Source: Cellulomonas timonensis (lineage in GTDB: Bacteria > Actinomycetota > Actinomycetes > Actinomycetales > Cellulomonadaceae). Taken from it: 64,000 bases of DNA. The stretch spans positions 930,001-994,000 of the forward strand of contig NZ_FCOT01000013.1 of assembly GCF_900046455.1 (NCBI RefSeq), read 5' to 3'. A model generated the notes under the pieces. The model was not told the DNA's origin. It searched no databases and saw only the letters and a list, made by a program, of their open reading frames with translations. Both the position numbers and the translations under genes were made by a program. Shown piece by piece: positions 37,010-46,137 of the stretch. Each line of letters begins with the position of its first letter. Position 1 is the first letter of the stretch.

Positions 37010-38046
37010 GCACGCAGCAGAACCCCGGCCACGGCGACGAGGTCGTGGCGCATGAGGGCTCCGCCCCTGTCACCCACTTCCAGAACCCCGGCCTCCCCCC
37101 GCACAAGCCGCGGCAGGGCGACCTTCACCCGTCGGCGGCCAAGCGCGCCGAGCGCCAGGTCGTCATCCTCTTCACCATCTCGATCATCGGCACCATCGGC
37201 GCTGTCGTCGCGTGGGCGCTGGTGCCTCCGGGCGACACGCCCTCCAGCATGCGGCTGTCGAACTTCCTCATCGGGTTCGGGCTGTTCCTCAGCCTGATGG
37301 GCATCGGCACGGCGGCCGTGCACTGGGCGAAGGCGCTCATGAACGACCACGAGAAGGTCGAGATGCGCCACCCGCAGCGCAGCTCGGACGAGAACCGCGC
37401 CGCAGCGGTCGAGGTGCTCAAGGAAGGCGCCGCCGACTCCGGCATCGGGCGCCGTGGCGTCCTCAAGGGCGCGGCCGTGACCTCGCTCGCGCTGTTCCCC
37501 CTCGCCATCGCCGTGCCGCTCATCGGCGACATCGGCGGCAACTGGGACGTCTCGCAGCTCAAGCACACGATCTGGCGCAAGGGCGTCAAGTTGACGACCG
37601 ACCCCGCCGGGCGGCCCATCAAGGCGGCCGACGTGACCATCGGCTCGGTCTTCCACGTGATCCCCGAGAACCTCGAGGAGGTCCCGGCCGAGGACCGCCT
37701 CAACCAGAAGGCCAAGGCCGTGGTGCTCCTCGTGCGCCTCGACCCGAAGGACCTGAAGGAGTCCGAGGAGCGCAAGGGCTGGTCGTATGACGGCATCGTC
37801 GCGTACTCGAAGATCTGCACGCACGTCGGATGCCCCGTAGCGTTGTACGAGCAGCAGACGCACCATCTGCTGTGCCCGTGCCACCAGTCGACGTTCGACG
37901 TCGCCGACGGCGCCAAGGTCGTGTTCGGCCCCGCGAAGCGCGCGCTGCCCCAGCTTCCCATCGAGGTCGACGACGAGGGCTACCTGGTGGCGCAGTCCGA
38001 CTTCCTCGAACCTGTCGGCCCGAGCTTCTGGGAGCGCCTCAAGTGA
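37006..38046 (+). CDS. qcrA: Cytochrome bc1 complex Rieske iron-sulfur subunit
   Basis: Protein of 346 aa. Three N-terminal hydrophobic segments are present, as in actinobacterial Rieske proteins (VILFTISIIGTIGAVVAWAL, FLIGFGLFLSLMGIGTAAV, and one after GRRGVLKGA, a twin-arginine-like site). The 2Fe-2S domain has CTHVGCPV and CPCHQSTFD, giving the two Cys and two His ligands. GTG 37006 overlaps the qcrC stop and the gene's own stop overlaps the qcrB start, both by GTGA, which implies coupled synthesis in fixed ratio. Confidence 0.96.
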   Translation: MSTQQNPGHGDEVVAHEGSAPVTHFQNPGLPPHKPRQGDLHPSAAKRAERQVVILFTISIIGTIGAVVAWALVPPGDTPSSMRLSNFLIGFGLFLSLMGIGTAAVHWAKALMNDHEKVEMRHPQRSSDENRAAAVEVLKEGAADSGIGRRGVLKGAAVTSLALFPLAIAVPLIGDIGGNWDVSQLKHTIWRKGVKLTTDPAGRPIKAADVTIGSVFHVIPENLEEVPAEDRLNQKAKAVVLLVRLDPKDLKESEERKGWSYDGIVAYSKICTHVGCPVALYEQQTHHLLCPCHQSTFDVADGAKVVFGPAKRALPQLPIEVDDEGYLVAQSDFLEPVGPSFWERLK

Positions 38047-39758
38047 GCACCACCTCTCCGACCCGTGGAGCGCGGGCGGCCTCCGGCACGGCCGACTACC
38101 TCGACCAGCGGACCGGCGTCGGCACCGCGGTCAAGGAGTTCGCGCGGAAGATCTTCCCCGACCACTGGTCGTTCCTGCTCGGCGAGATCGCGCTCTACAG
38201 CTTCGTCGTGCTGCTGATCTCCGGCGTGTTCCTGACGATGTTCTTCGTCCCGAGCATGGGCGAGACGCACTATCACGGCCCGTGGGCGGCGATGGACGGC
38301 GTCGAGATGTCCCAGGCCTTCGCCTCGACGCTTCGGCTGTCCTTCGAGGTGCGCGGTGGGCTGCTCATGCGGCAGATCCACCACTGGGCGGCCTTGCTGT
38401 TCATGGCCTCGATCGTCACGCACATGATGCGCGTGTTCTTCACGGGCGCGTTCCGCAAGCCGCGCGAGGTCAACTGGGTGGTCGGCTTCGTGCTGATGAT
38501 CCTGGGCCTGGCCGCCGGGTTCTCCGGCTACTCGCTGCCGGACGACGTGCTGTCCGGCAACGGCCTGCGCATCACCGACGGCGTCGTCAAGGCGATCCCG
38601 ATCATCGGCAGCTACATGTCGTTCTTCCTCTTCGGGGGCGAGTTCCCGGGGACCGACATCATCCCGCGCCTGTTCACGGTGCACATCCTGCTGGTGCCAG
38701 GGCTGATCCTTGCCCTGATCGGGCTGCACCTCTTCTTCGTCGTGCTGCACAAGCACACGCAGTACCCCGGGCCGGGCCGCACCGACAAGAACGTGGTCGG
38801 CTACCCGCTGTTCCCGGTGTACACCGCGAAGGCCGGCGGCTTCTTCTTCATCGTCTTCGGCGTGATCGCCCTCATGGCGGCCACGATGACGATCAACCCC
38901 GTGTGGAACTACGGCCCCTACGACCCCTCACCGGTGTCCGCGGGAGCCCAGCCCGACTGGTACATGCTGTTCCTGGAAGGCGCCCTACGGCTCATGCCCG
39001 GGCAGACCGAGTACGTGATCGGCGGCTACACGCTGTCCCTCAACGTGCTCATCCCCGCCATGGTGGTGCCGGGCATCCTGTTCGTGGCTATTGCCGCCTA
39101 TCCGTTCATCGAAGCGGCCGTCACCAAGGACAAGCGCGAGCACCACGTGCTCGACCGCCCGCGCAACGCCCCGTTCCGCACGGCCTTCGGCGTGGCCTTC
39201 CTGACGGCGTTCGTCGTGCTGGTGCTCGCCGGCTCGAACGACCTCATCGCGACCCAGTTCAAGATGTCGCTCAACGACATCACCTGGGCGTTCCGCGTGC
39301 TCCTGTTCGTCGGGCCCGCATTCGCCTTCTGGGTGACGAAGCGCATCTGCCTCAGCCTGCAGCGCAAGGACCGCGAGCTGGTGCTGCACGGGCACGAGAC
39401 CGGACGCATCGTGCGCTTCGCGCACGGTGAGTACATCGAGGTGCACCGCCCGCTCGACGAGTACGAGCAGTGGCTGCTCGTCAGCTACGACTCCCCGCGC
39501 CCGCTCGAGATCGAGCCGGCCGAGGACTCGCGCGGCGTGCGCCGCAAGGGATACCGCCTCGACCGGTTCAAGCAGCGCGTGTCGCGGATCTTCTTCGAGG
39601 ACCGCGTCGAGCCCGTCACGCCCGCCGAGCTCGCCGCCGCGCACTCGCACGGCGAGCACGACGCGCTCACCGGACCGGAGAGCGCGAACGCCCAGGTCAC
39701 GTCCGAGGTCGGCTCCCGTCCGGCCGCTGAGACGGAGATCGACGGGCGGAATCACTGA
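38043..39758 (+). CDS. qcrB: Cytochrome bc1 complex cytochrome b subunit
   Basis: Protein of 571 aa with eight or more membrane helices. The heme-ligand histidines lie in RQIHHWAALLFMASIVTHMM and in RLFTVHILLVPGLILALIGL followed by HLFFVVLHKHTQYPGP. The Qo-site motif PDWYMLFLEGALRLMPG replaces the classic PEWY. A cytoplasmic tail of over 100 residues after the last helix is typical of actinobacteria. It oxidises menaquinol and is the target of Q203-type inhibitors in mycobacteria. It is the last gene of the ctaE-qcrCAB operon and is followed by a strong hairpin. Confidence 0.96.
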   Translation: MSTTSPTRGARAASGTADYLDQRTGVGTAVKEFARKIFPDHWSFLLGEIALYSFVVLLISGVFLTMFFVPSMGETHYHGPWAAMDGVEMSQAFASTLRLSFEVRGGLLMRQIHHWAALLFMASIVTHMMRVFFTGAFRKPREVNWVVGFVLMILGLAAGFSGYSLPDDVLSGNGLRITDGVVKAIPIIGSYMSFFLFGGEFPGTDIIPRLFTVHILLVPGLILALIGLHLFFVVLHKHTQYPGPGRTDKNVVGYPLFPVYTAKAGGFFFIVFGVIALMAATMTINPVWNYGPYDPSPVSAGAQPDWYMLFLEGALRLMPGQTEYVIGGYTLSLNVLIPAMVVPGILFVAIAAYPFIEAAVTKDKREHHVLDRPRNAPFRTAFGVAFLTAFVVLVLAGSNDLIATQFKMSLNDITWAFRVLLFVGPAFAFWVTKRICLSLQRKDRELVLHGHETGRIVRFAHGEYIEVHRPLDEYEQWLLVSYDSPRPLEIEPAEDSRGVRRKGYRLDRFKQRVSRIFFEDRVEPVTPAELAAAHSHGEHDALTGPESANAQVTSEVGSRPAAETEIDGRNH

Positions 39759-39782
39759 GGCTGGTCCAGAGTTGTCCTGTCT

Positions 39783-39815
39783 GAGCGGGCGCACCCTGCC
39801 GGGGTGCGCCCGCTC
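39783..39815 (+). terminator. Hairpin terminator of the ctaE-qcrCAB operon
   Basis: 14-bp perfect stem (39783-39796 and 39802-39815) with a 5-nt loop, 24 nt after the qcrB stop. Confidence 0.8.
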
Positions 39816-39845
39816 GGCATATATCGACGGTTCACCCCCGACGTC

Positions 39846-39862
39846 TCGCAGCGCTGCTGCGA
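39846..39862 (+). promoter_or_regulatory. 5' hairpin upstream of the superoxide dismutase gene
   Basis: TCGCAGC and GCTGCGA pair with a 3-nt loop, just ahead of the AGGAGAGG ribosome binding site (ATG 39887). A TATATC-like -10 lies near 39820. It could be an mRNA stabiliser or an operator; this is inference. Confidence 0.35.
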
Positions 39863-39886
39863 CCTGAGGTAGGAGAGGCATCACGC

Positions 39887-40513
39887 ATGGCTGACTACAC
39901 ACTCCCGGATCTGCCCTACGACTACGCGGACCTCGAGCCGCACATCTCCGGGCGCATCATGGAGCTGCACCACGACAAGCACCACGCCGCCTATGTCGCA
40001 GGGGCGAACACCGCGCTCCAGAAGCTCGCGGAGGCCCGCGACTCGGGCGACCTCTCCTCGGTGAACCTGCACGAGAAGAACCTGGCCTTCAACCTGGGTG
40101 GGCACGTCAACCACTCCGCGTTCTGGCTGAACCTCTCCCCGAACGGGGGCGACCGCCCCACCGGCGAGCTGGCCGCCGCCATCGACGAGTTCTTCGGCTC
40201 GTTCGACGCGTTCCAGAAGCACTTCGCGGCGAACGCGGCGGGCATCCAGGGCTCCGGCTGGTCGATCCTCGCGTGGGACTCGATCGGTGAGCGGCTCATC
40301 GTCGTGCAGCTCTACGACCAGCAGAGCAACATCGCCCTCGGCCTGGTCCCGATCGTGCTGCTCGACATGTGGGAGCACGCCTTCTACCTCGACTACGTCA
40401 ACGTCAAGGCCGACTACATCAAGGCGTGGTGGAACATCGTCAACTGGGAGGACGCCGCGGCCCGGTTCGACCGCGCGCGGACCCAGACCGCTGGTCTGAT
40501 CATCCCCCGCTGA
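39887..40513 (+). CDS. sodA: Superoxide dismutase (Fe/Mn family)
   Basis: Protein of 208 aa that converts superoxide to hydrogen peroxide and oxygen. Metal ligands are in [13 protein letters not shown] (His28), [15 protein letters not shown] and [20 protein letters not shown] (Asp and His). [11 protein letters not shown] and DMWEHAFY are the signature segments. The sequence does not settle iron versus manganese. No signal peptide, so it is cytoplasmic. It has its own AGGAGAGG ribosome binding site and a textbook terminator, so it is monocistronic. It is convergent with the LuxR-type regulator. Confidence 0.95.
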   Translation: MADYTLPDLPYDYADLEPHISGRIMELHHDKHHAAYVAGANTALQKLAEARDSGDLSSVNLHEKNLAFNLGGHVNHSAFWLNLSPNGGDRPTGELAAAIDEFFGSFDAFQKHFAANAAGIQGSGWSILAWDSIGERLIVVQLYDQQSNIALGLVPIVLLDMWEHAFYLDYVNVKADYIKAWWNIVNWEDAAARFDRARTQTAGLIIPR

Positions 40514-40530
40514 CCGAGCACGTCCGCGAC

Positions 40531-40565
40531 GGGCGCCGGTGGCCACATGGCCGCCGGCGCCCTTT
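40531..40565 (+). terminator. Intrinsic terminator of sodA
   Basis: 14-bp stem with one U-G pair (arms 40531-40544 and 40549-40562), ACAT loop, followed by TTTG. It lies between the convergent sodA and regulator genes. Confidence 0.8.
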
Positions 40566-40569
40566 GTGC

Positions 40570-40596
40570 GTGCGCTGCGTGCGCTGCGTGCGCTGG
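40570..40596. repeat. 9-bp repeat, three copies
   Basis: Three head-to-tail copies of GTGCGCTGC (the last ends in G) just after the sodA terminator. No function is apparent. Confidence 0.8.
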
Positions 40597-40625
40597 GTCC
40601 GCGAAGTGCCCTGGGCGCGCTGGGA

Positions 40626-43286
40626 TCAGCCCAGGTGCTGCGCGAGCTCGGCCCTGCTGTGCAGACCCAGCTTGGCGAAGACCCGCGCGAGGTGGCTGTC
40701 GACGGTGCGCACCGACAGGAAGAGCCGCTCGGCGATGACCTTGCTGCTCAGCCCCGCGGCGGCCAGGCCCGCGATCTCCCGCTCCCGTCGGGTCAGCTCG
40801 ACCTTCTGGCTCGCGCTCGGGAGCCACAGTCCGACGTTGCCGAGCGCGGCAGCCCTCGCCAGCACGAGCGGCGCGTCCCCCGAGACCATCGCCTCGGCGT
40901 GGTCCAGCATCGCCAATGCGCGCTCACTGCCGATGCCCGCCGTGAGCTCACGAAGCCGCCCCAGGGCGCGCGCCGTGTCCGTGGTGCTCGAGCCCGGGAG
41001 CGCGCCGCGCTGACTGCGCGCGCGGATCGCGCGATGCAGGGACTCGGCCTCCACCCGGTGCATGCCTTGGCTGGCCGCCCAGGAGGCCAGTGCCACCGCC
41101 TGCGCCTCCAAGTCCGGGGCATGCGACCACGCGGCAGCGTCCAGCAGCACCAACCGGATCTCGGCCTGCATGGCACGGGCCCTGCGCAGCGGGGTGCGCC
41201 GGATGCGCTCGATGAGGTCCCGGGTCGCCGGGGCGTCGCCCACCGCGGCACTCGCCAGGGCCTCGTAGGCCAGGGTGAGGGCGGTGAGACTCCCGTCGTC
41301 GCGCAGTGGCGACCGCGCGTTCGCAGTGCGCAACTCGTTGCGGGCCACCGACCAGCGTCCATCCGCGGCCGCGACCATCCCCTCCGCCAGGTGGTCCAGG
41401 CAACGGTCCATGCGGAGCAGCCCAGCGCCGGACCTGATCTGGGCGAGGTGCTCGCGCGCGCTGGACAGCTCGCCCGCCCACACCGCCAGCAGGGTCCGCC
41501 AACCGAGCAGCTCGGCGCGGGCCCACGGGTACACGCGGCCGGCGGCGCCGACGACAGCCGCGTAGCGCATGTCGACTGCGCGCGCGACGGCGAACTGCCC
41601 CGCCTGCCCCAGGCCGAGCATCACGGGGGTGACGAGGGGGAAGCGGGCGACGTCTCCACTCTTGCCCGCCAACAGCATCTCGGTGGCAGGACTGAGCTGC
41701 TCCGTGAAGCGCCCGCCGTATCCGAGCATGACGAGCCGCTCGGCGGCCAGCTCCCTGCGCCCCTCCACTGCGGCGGGAACGCCCTCGAGGCGGGCCAGGT
41801 CTGCCGTGGCCACGTCGATGGCGGCCACCGCCGCGTCGACCGAGTCGGCGTAGACGAGCTCGAGGTTCGCGAGCCGGCGGGCCAGGTCCACCCGGTGCTC
41901 GGACCAGTCGCCGTCCTTCACCTCCGCGCGGGTGAGCTCGCGCAGCGCCGCCTCGAGGTCGACCCGGGCGAGATCCGCCACCCCCTGGAAGGCGAGGGCG
42001 CTCGACCGGGTGCGCAGCAGGCGGACACGATCCAGCGTCTCCATGTCGGTGACGGCGTCGAGGCCGACAGTGGTCAAGCGCACCACCGACTCATGCACAC
42101 CGCCGTGCGCGGCGAGCTCAGCGGCTGCCCTCAGGCGGGACACCGCGACCCGCTCGCCGCACTCAAGCGACCAGGTGGCCCACTGGATGATCCCCTCACC
42201 CGCCAGGTCGGGGTCATAAGAGGTGCGCCCCAGCGCCCTGAGGTGCTCCTGGCGCTGCGGCCAGGGCACCAGCTCCCGCACTGCCGCCGCGGCGATCGGG
42301 GCGCGCCACCGCACGACCGGCACGAGGCGTCCCATGCCCTCGGCCTCGGGCACGAGCTCCAGCACCCCGTCGAGCAGCAGGCCGGCGACCGGATCGGAGG
42401 CGCCGAGCTCGCCGAGCACGTCGAGCCCGACGGCGCCCGCCAGTGCCGTGACCTCGAGGGCGCGTCGCTCCCGCGGGCCAACCTGCTCCAGCCCGCCATG
42501 CACGACGTCCAGCAGCCGGGGGCCGGGCTGCACGCTGCCGATCCACTGCCAGGCGCCACCGCTGGAGACCATGCGCCCGGCGTCGACCTCATGGGTCACG
42601 AGCTCGTGCACCAGGAACACCGAGCCGCGCGTGAGCTGCCACACGCGCATGACCAGATCGGCGGAGACCGGGCCGCCCAGCGTCTGGACCAGGTAGTCGG
42701 CGGTCTCGGTGCGATCGAACGGCTGCACGTCGACACGCTGGACGCAGCCGTCCTTCCACAGCTCCCGCCACGGCGAGAGCCGGGCTGTGGAGGGTCGCGC
42801 GGTGGCGACGAGTGTGATCGTCCGCTGCCGTGCCATCCAGGCGAGCATGCGCGATGTGGCGGTGTCCAGCAGGTGCAGGTCCTCGACTCTGACGACCGGG
42901 GCCGCCCGGCCGACGTCGGCGCGGGCCGTGAGCGCCTGGGCGATCTCACGGGCCGCCGCGGCGTCGTCGGCAGCGCCGGCGAGGTCGACGCCGAACAGGG
43001 TGGCGAGGGGCGCGAGGGCGGACTCGCCGACGGCCGGCGAGCCCTGGAGCACGAACGCGTCGCCTGGACGGCCGGACGAGACCAGGCCCTCGACTGCCTT
43101 CCGCGCGAGGAAGGTCGCGCCCATGCCGGGCGCGCTCACCAGGAGGACGCTGCGCCCCTGCCGGGCAGTCGCCTGGACCTGCTCGACCAGCTCGCCGCGC
43201 ACCGCGCGCGACTCTGGCGCGGGCGTTGAGCGCTGCGTCGGGATGAGGGTTGTCCGCGGTGCCTGAACCGGGGCGCCGTAGACCAT
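40626..43286 (-). CDS. Large LuxR-family transcriptional regulator (LAL/MalT-like) next to the injection-system operon
   Basis: Protein of 886 aa. An N-terminal STAND/AAA-like domain has SVLLVSAPGMGATFL at about 46-60; the Walker A lysine and first glycine are replaced (A-P-G-M-G-A-T), so ATP binding is doubtful. A Walker B-like VVRVEDLHLLD is kept. A long helical repeat region follows (about 300-810). The last 65 residues are a LuxR HTH (LTRREREIAGLAAAGLSSKV, then FLSVRTVDSHLARVFAKLGL). AAGGAG precedes ATG 43286. It is transcribed away from the sheath gene across 225 bp, so it is a good candidate to control the eCIS operon; no binding site is proven. Confidence 0.88.
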   Translation of the reverse strand: MVYGAPVQAPRTTLIPTQRSTPAPESRAVRGELVEQVQATARQGRSVLLVSAPGMGATFLARKAVEGLVSSGRPGDAFVLQGSPAVGESALAPLATLFGVDLAGAADDAAAAREIAQALTARADVGRAAPVVRVEDLHLLDTATSRMLAWMARQRTITLVATARPSTARLSPWRELWKDGCVQRVDVQPFDRTETADYLVQTLGGPVSADLVMRVWQLTRGSVFLVHELVTHEVDAGRMVSSGGAWQWIGSVQPGPRLLDVVHGGLEQVGPRERRALEVTALAGAVGLDVLGELGASDPVAGLLLDGVLELVPEAEGMGRLVPVVRWRAPIAAAAVRELVPWPQRQEHLRALGRTSYDPDLAGEGIIQWATWSLECGERVAVSRLRAAAELAAHGGVHESVVRLTTVGLDAVTDMETLDRVRLLRTRSSALAFQGVADLARVDLEAALRELTRAEVKDGDWSEHRVDLARRLANLELVYADSVDAAVAAIDVATADLARLEGVPAAVEGRRELAAERLVMLGYGGRFTEQLSPATEMLLAGKSGDVARFPLVTPVMLGLGQAGQFAVARAVDMRYAAVVGAAGRVYPWARAELLGWRTLLAVWAGELSSAREHLAQIRSGAGLLRMDRCLDHLAEGMVAAADGRWSVARNELRTANARSPLRDDGSLTALTLAYEALASAAVGDAPATRDLIERIRRTPLRRARAMQAEIRLVLLDAAAWSHAPDLEAQAVALASWAASQGMHRVEAESLHRAIRARSQRGALPGSSTTDTARALGRLRELTAGIGSERALAMLDHAEAMVSGDAPLVLARAAALGNVGLWLPSASQKVELTRREREIAGLAAAGLSSKVIAERLFLSVRTVDSHLARVFAKLGLHSRAELAQHLG

Positions 43287-43366
43287 GTTCGAACTCCTTG
43301 GAACGTTGCGAAGACCAGTACTCCCCCATCGGAACCATCGGTGCTCCGAGGGCCCGACTTGAGTCC

Positions 43367-43397
43367 TTGACGCTCATCTCTTCGAACTGCGTAGCGA
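43367..43397 (+). promoter_or_regulatory. Possible promoter of the eCIS operon
   Basis: TTGACG at 43367-43372 is a good -35. A TAGCGA hexamer at 43392-43397 is a weak -10 at 19-nt spacing. It lies in the 225-bp divergent region shared with the LuxR-type gene. Confidence 0.3.
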
Positions 43398-43410
43398 TTA
43401 CCGATGTGAG

Positions 43411-43427
43411 GGCAGCGCCCCGCTGCC
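43411..43427. promoter_or_regulatory. Palindrome in the regulator/sheath intergenic region
   Basis: GGCAGCG and CGCTGCC with a 3-nt centre, just downstream of the possible promoter. It could be an operator for the divergent regulator; this is inference. Confidence 0.3.
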
Positions 43428-43511
43428 TAACGTCCATTCCTGAACCATGAGCCCAACCTGCCCGACGCCGCGCCGCGCCCGTGCAGACCACCCGATCGTG
43501 AGGGAGTGTCC

Positions 43512-45080
43512 GTGCCCACCTACACCGCACCTGGCGTGTATGTCGAGGAGGTGCCCTCGTCGCAGAAGGTGCTGGCCTCGGCGCCCACCGCCGTCGCCGC
43601 CTTCGTCGGCTTCACCGAGCGCGCCCCGAGCGATGACCCGAACGACCCGCAGGGCCTGGCGCCCCGGCTCGTGACGAGCTGGACCCAGTACGAGAACCTG
43701 TACGGCGGCTTCGTCGACGGGGCAGTGCTGCCGCTGTCGGTGTACGGCTTCTTCCTCAACGGCGGCTCGATGGCGTACATCGTGCGCGTCCCGAACGTCG
43801 ACCCGGCCGGCGAGCCCTCCCGGCGTGCGCTGCCCGCGGCGGACCGCGCGCTGGGCCTGCCCGTCGCCGTGGAGAGCATCGAGCCTGACGCCGACCTCAC
43901 CGTCGTCGTCGAGTCGGTGGACGGCGGCGCCGACGCCGAGGGGCCCTCGGCCTTCACGATCTCCATCGTGCAGGGCGACGAGACCGTCGAGTCGTACCCC
44001 GGCCTGTCCCTGGGCGGCCCGCGGGACGCCGCGACGGTGATCAACGCGACGTCGACGCGCGTCAAGGTCAGCGTCAAGCTCGACGAGGCCGTGGACCTGC
44101 AGAGCCAGCTCGAGCTGCTCAAGCCGGGCGCCTACGCACTGGAGAAGGCCGCGCCCGTGCCGGTCCCCGTCACCGGCCGCAAGTTCGCCGGCTCGGAGTC
44201 GGCGCGCACGGGCATCAACGGCCTCGCCGTGGCCGACGACGTGACGATGGTCATCGTCCCCGACCTCGTCACCGCCGCCACGCGGGCCGACGGCACGCTC
44301 GACCTGAGCCTGTGGAAGGCCGTGCAGACGGCCCTGATCGCGCACTGCGAGCAGCACCCCAACCGCATGGCGATCCTCGACGCCCCTCCCGGCATGGGCC
44401 CGCAGCAGATCAAGGAGTGGCGCTCCGAGGAGGCCATGTACGACTCGCAGTTCGCGACGCTCTACTACCCGTGGATCAAGGTGGAGAACCCCGCGGCGAC
44501 CAGCGGCGACGCCGAGGTGCTCATCCCGCCGTCCGGCCACGTGGCCGGTGTGTGGGCCCGCACTGACGACACGCGCGGCGTGTGGAAGGCCCCGGCCAAC
44601 GACACGATCCGCGGCGTCCTGGACGTCGAGCGCTCCATCACGCAGAACGAGCAGTCGCTGCTCAACCCTGTCGGGATCAACTGCATCCGCCCGTTCGGCA
44701 CGCGGGGCATCCGCATCTGGGGCGCCCGCACCCTCACGTCGGACACCGACTGGTCGTACATCAACGTGCGCCGCCTGTTCAACATGGTCGAGTCGACCAT
44801 CATGGAGGGCACCCAGTGGGCGGTCTTCGAGCCGAACGACGTCAAGCTCTGGGAGGGCATCAACCGCACCCTCAGCGGCTACCTGCACGGCCTGTGGCAG
44901 GCCGGCGCGCTGTTCGGGTCGAGCGCCAACGAGGCGTACTACGTCAAGTGCGATGCCTCGATCAACACCCCCGAGTCGATCGACGCCGGGAAGCTCGTGG
45001 TGGAGGTGGGCCTGGCGCCCGTCAAGCCGGCCGAGTTCGTCGTCTTCCGGATCAGCCAGAACAAGCAGTCGGCCAACTGA
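43512..45080 (+). CDS. eCIS contractile sheath protein (Afp2/Pvc2-like tail sheath)
   Basis: Protein of 522 aa from GTG 43512 (AGGGA upstream). The N-terminus PTYTAPGVYVEEVPSSQK and the early APTAVAAFVGFTERAP are hallmarks of phage tail sheath proteins of R-type/eCIS particles. The C-terminal domain has GVWARTDDTRGVWKAPANDT, IRPFGTRGIRIWGARTLTSD and WSYINVRRLFNMVE, which form the inner sheath core. The sheath polymer contracts to drive the inner tube into a target. Only one sheath gene is seen (Photorhabdus PVC and Serratia Afp have three). It opens the operon and is followed by the first tube gene after 62 nt. Confidence 0.95.
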   Translation: MPTYTAPGVYVEEVPSSQKVLASAPTAVAAFVGFTERAPSDDPNDPQGLAPRLVTSWTQYENLYGGFVDGAVLPLSVYGFFLNGGSMAYIVRVPNVDPAGEPSRRALPAADRALGLPVAVESIEPDADLTVVVESVDGGADAEGPSAFTISIVQGDETVESYPGLSLGGPRDAATVINATSTRVKVSVKLDEAVDLQSQLELLKPGAYALEKAAPVPVPVTGRKFAGSESARTGINGLAVADDVTMVIVPDLVTAATRADGTLDLSLWKAVQTALIAHCEQHPNRMAILDAPPGMGPQQIKEWRSEEAMYDSQFATLYYPWIKVENPAATSGDAEVLIPPSGHVAGVWARTDDTRGVWKAPANDTIRGVLDVERSITQNEQSLLNPVGINCIRPFGTRGIRIWGARTLTSDTDWSYINVRRLFNMVESTIMEGTQWAVFEPNDVKLWEGINRTLSGYLHGLWQAGALFGSSANEAYYVKCDASINTPESIDAGKLVVEVGLAPVKPAEFVVFRISQNKQSAN

Positions 45081-45142
45081 CCGACACCCCGCGGGCCCGG
45101 ACCACCGGGCCCGCGGCCCCCATCTCAACCTGAGGAGCAACA

Positions 45143-45622
45143 GTGGTCGACGGACTGTTCACCAATGACCCGATCGTGGCGCAGAACTTCTTCCTGGAGA
45201 TCGACGGCGAGGTCATCTCGACGCTCATCAGCGTCGCGGGCCTGGACATCGAGGTGAGCGTGAGCCGCTCCAAGCAGTCCGGATCGGGCGGTGTGCTGCA
45301 GGAGGTCAAGGGCCTCGGCAGCGCCACCCAGACTTCCGACCTGCAGCTCTCGCGCGTGGCGCCGCTGGACTCGACGTCCGACAAGCTGTGGACCTGGTTC
45401 AACGAGATCCGCGGCACCGGCCTGGTCGCCACCGACCGCGCCGGCCAGCGCAAGAACGGCTCGATCGTGCTGTACGACACGGCCCGCAACGAGGTCGCCC
45501 GGTTCAACTTCTTCAACTCCTGGCCGAGCAAGATCTCCACGGACCAGCTCAACGTCGAGAGCACCGACGTCGTCAAGGAGAGCATCACGCTCGTCATCGA
45601 ACGGCTCGAGCGCGTCAAGTGA
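45143..45622 (+). CDS. eCIS inner tube protein 1 (Afp1/Hcp-like, gp19 family)
   Basis: Protein of 159 aa of the T4 gp19-like tail tube family (DPIVAQNFFLEIDGEVIST, then LITSVAGLDIEV-type strand, here LISVAGLDIEVSVSRSKQSG). SDKLWTWFNEIRGTG and VARFNFFNSWPSKISTDQL are conserved eCIS tube segments. Hexamers stack to form the rigid inner tube. Good AGGAG ribosome binding site (TGAGGAGCAACAGTGG). The annotated start is GTG 45143. Its stop overlaps the next gene as GTGA. Confidence 0.93.
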   Translation: MVDGLFTNDPIVAQNFFLEIDGEVISTLISVAGLDIEVSVSRSKQSGSGGVLQEVKGLGSATQTSDLQLSRVAPLDSTSDKLWTWFNEIRGTGLVATDRAGQRKNGSIVLYDTARNEVARFNFFNSWPSKISTDQLNVESTDVVKESITLVIERLERVK

Positions 45623-46134
45623 CCATGCAGACCAAGTACGACTTCACGCTCCCCCGCGGGTACGTCGACGCGCACGGGACGGTGCACCGCACCGGCACGA
45701 TGCGCCTGGCGACCGCGCGGGACGAGCTGGAGCCGCTGCGCGACCCGATGATCGACGGCCCGGACGACCCGCGACTGACGGTCGTGGTGCTCGCGCGCGT
45801 CGTCGAGCGCCTCGGCACGATGGAGCTCGTCACCGCGCGGGACATCGAGGGCCTGTTCGCCGTCGACCTGGCGTTCCTGCAGGACTTCTACGGCGTCATC
45901 AACTTCGGCTCCCAGGCGGAGTACGAGGAGCTGATGGCGGCGCAGGGCGCGAGCTCGGGCCCCGTCAGCGGTCCTGTGGCCCCTGTGGCCGCCGCGGAGC
46001 CTGTCGAGGCGGAGCCCGCGCCCGTGGAGCCGGTGGCCGACGCCTTCGGCGGCGCTGGCCGGGTGAGCTCCGACGTCGCCTACGTCCGTCAAGGACGTGC
46101 GGCGATCGAGGAGATCCCCGCAGACGGTCGGTGA
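45619..46134 (+). CDS. Small phage-tail-assembly-like protein of the eCIS operon
   Basis: Protein of 171 aa from GTG 45619 (MTMQTKYDFTLPRGYVDAHG); ATG 45625 is possible. The first 110 residues resemble phage tail assembly proteins (VHRTGTMRLATARDELEPL, then DDPRLTVVVLARVVERLGTM and LAFLQDFYGVINF), a family found between tube genes in eCIS and in many phages, possibly as a tube chaperone. The last 60 residues are an Ala/Pro/Val-rich tail. Start overlaps the tube stop by 4 nt. The exact role is not known. Confidence 0.75.
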   Translation: MTMQTKYDFTLPRGYVDAHGTVHRTGTMRLATARDELEPLRDPMIDGPDDPRLTVVVLARVVERLGTMELVTARDIEGLFAVDLAFLQDFYGVINFGSQAEYEELMAAQGASSGPVSGPVAPVAAAEPVEAEPAPVEPVADAFGGAGRVSSDVAYVRQGRAAIEEIPADGR

Positions 46135-46137
46135 CAG

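Noticed and set aside
40539-43229. Nearly 900-codon plus-strand frame opposite the LuxR-type regulator
   Set aside because: The minus strand has clear regulator domains over the same span; this frame has none.
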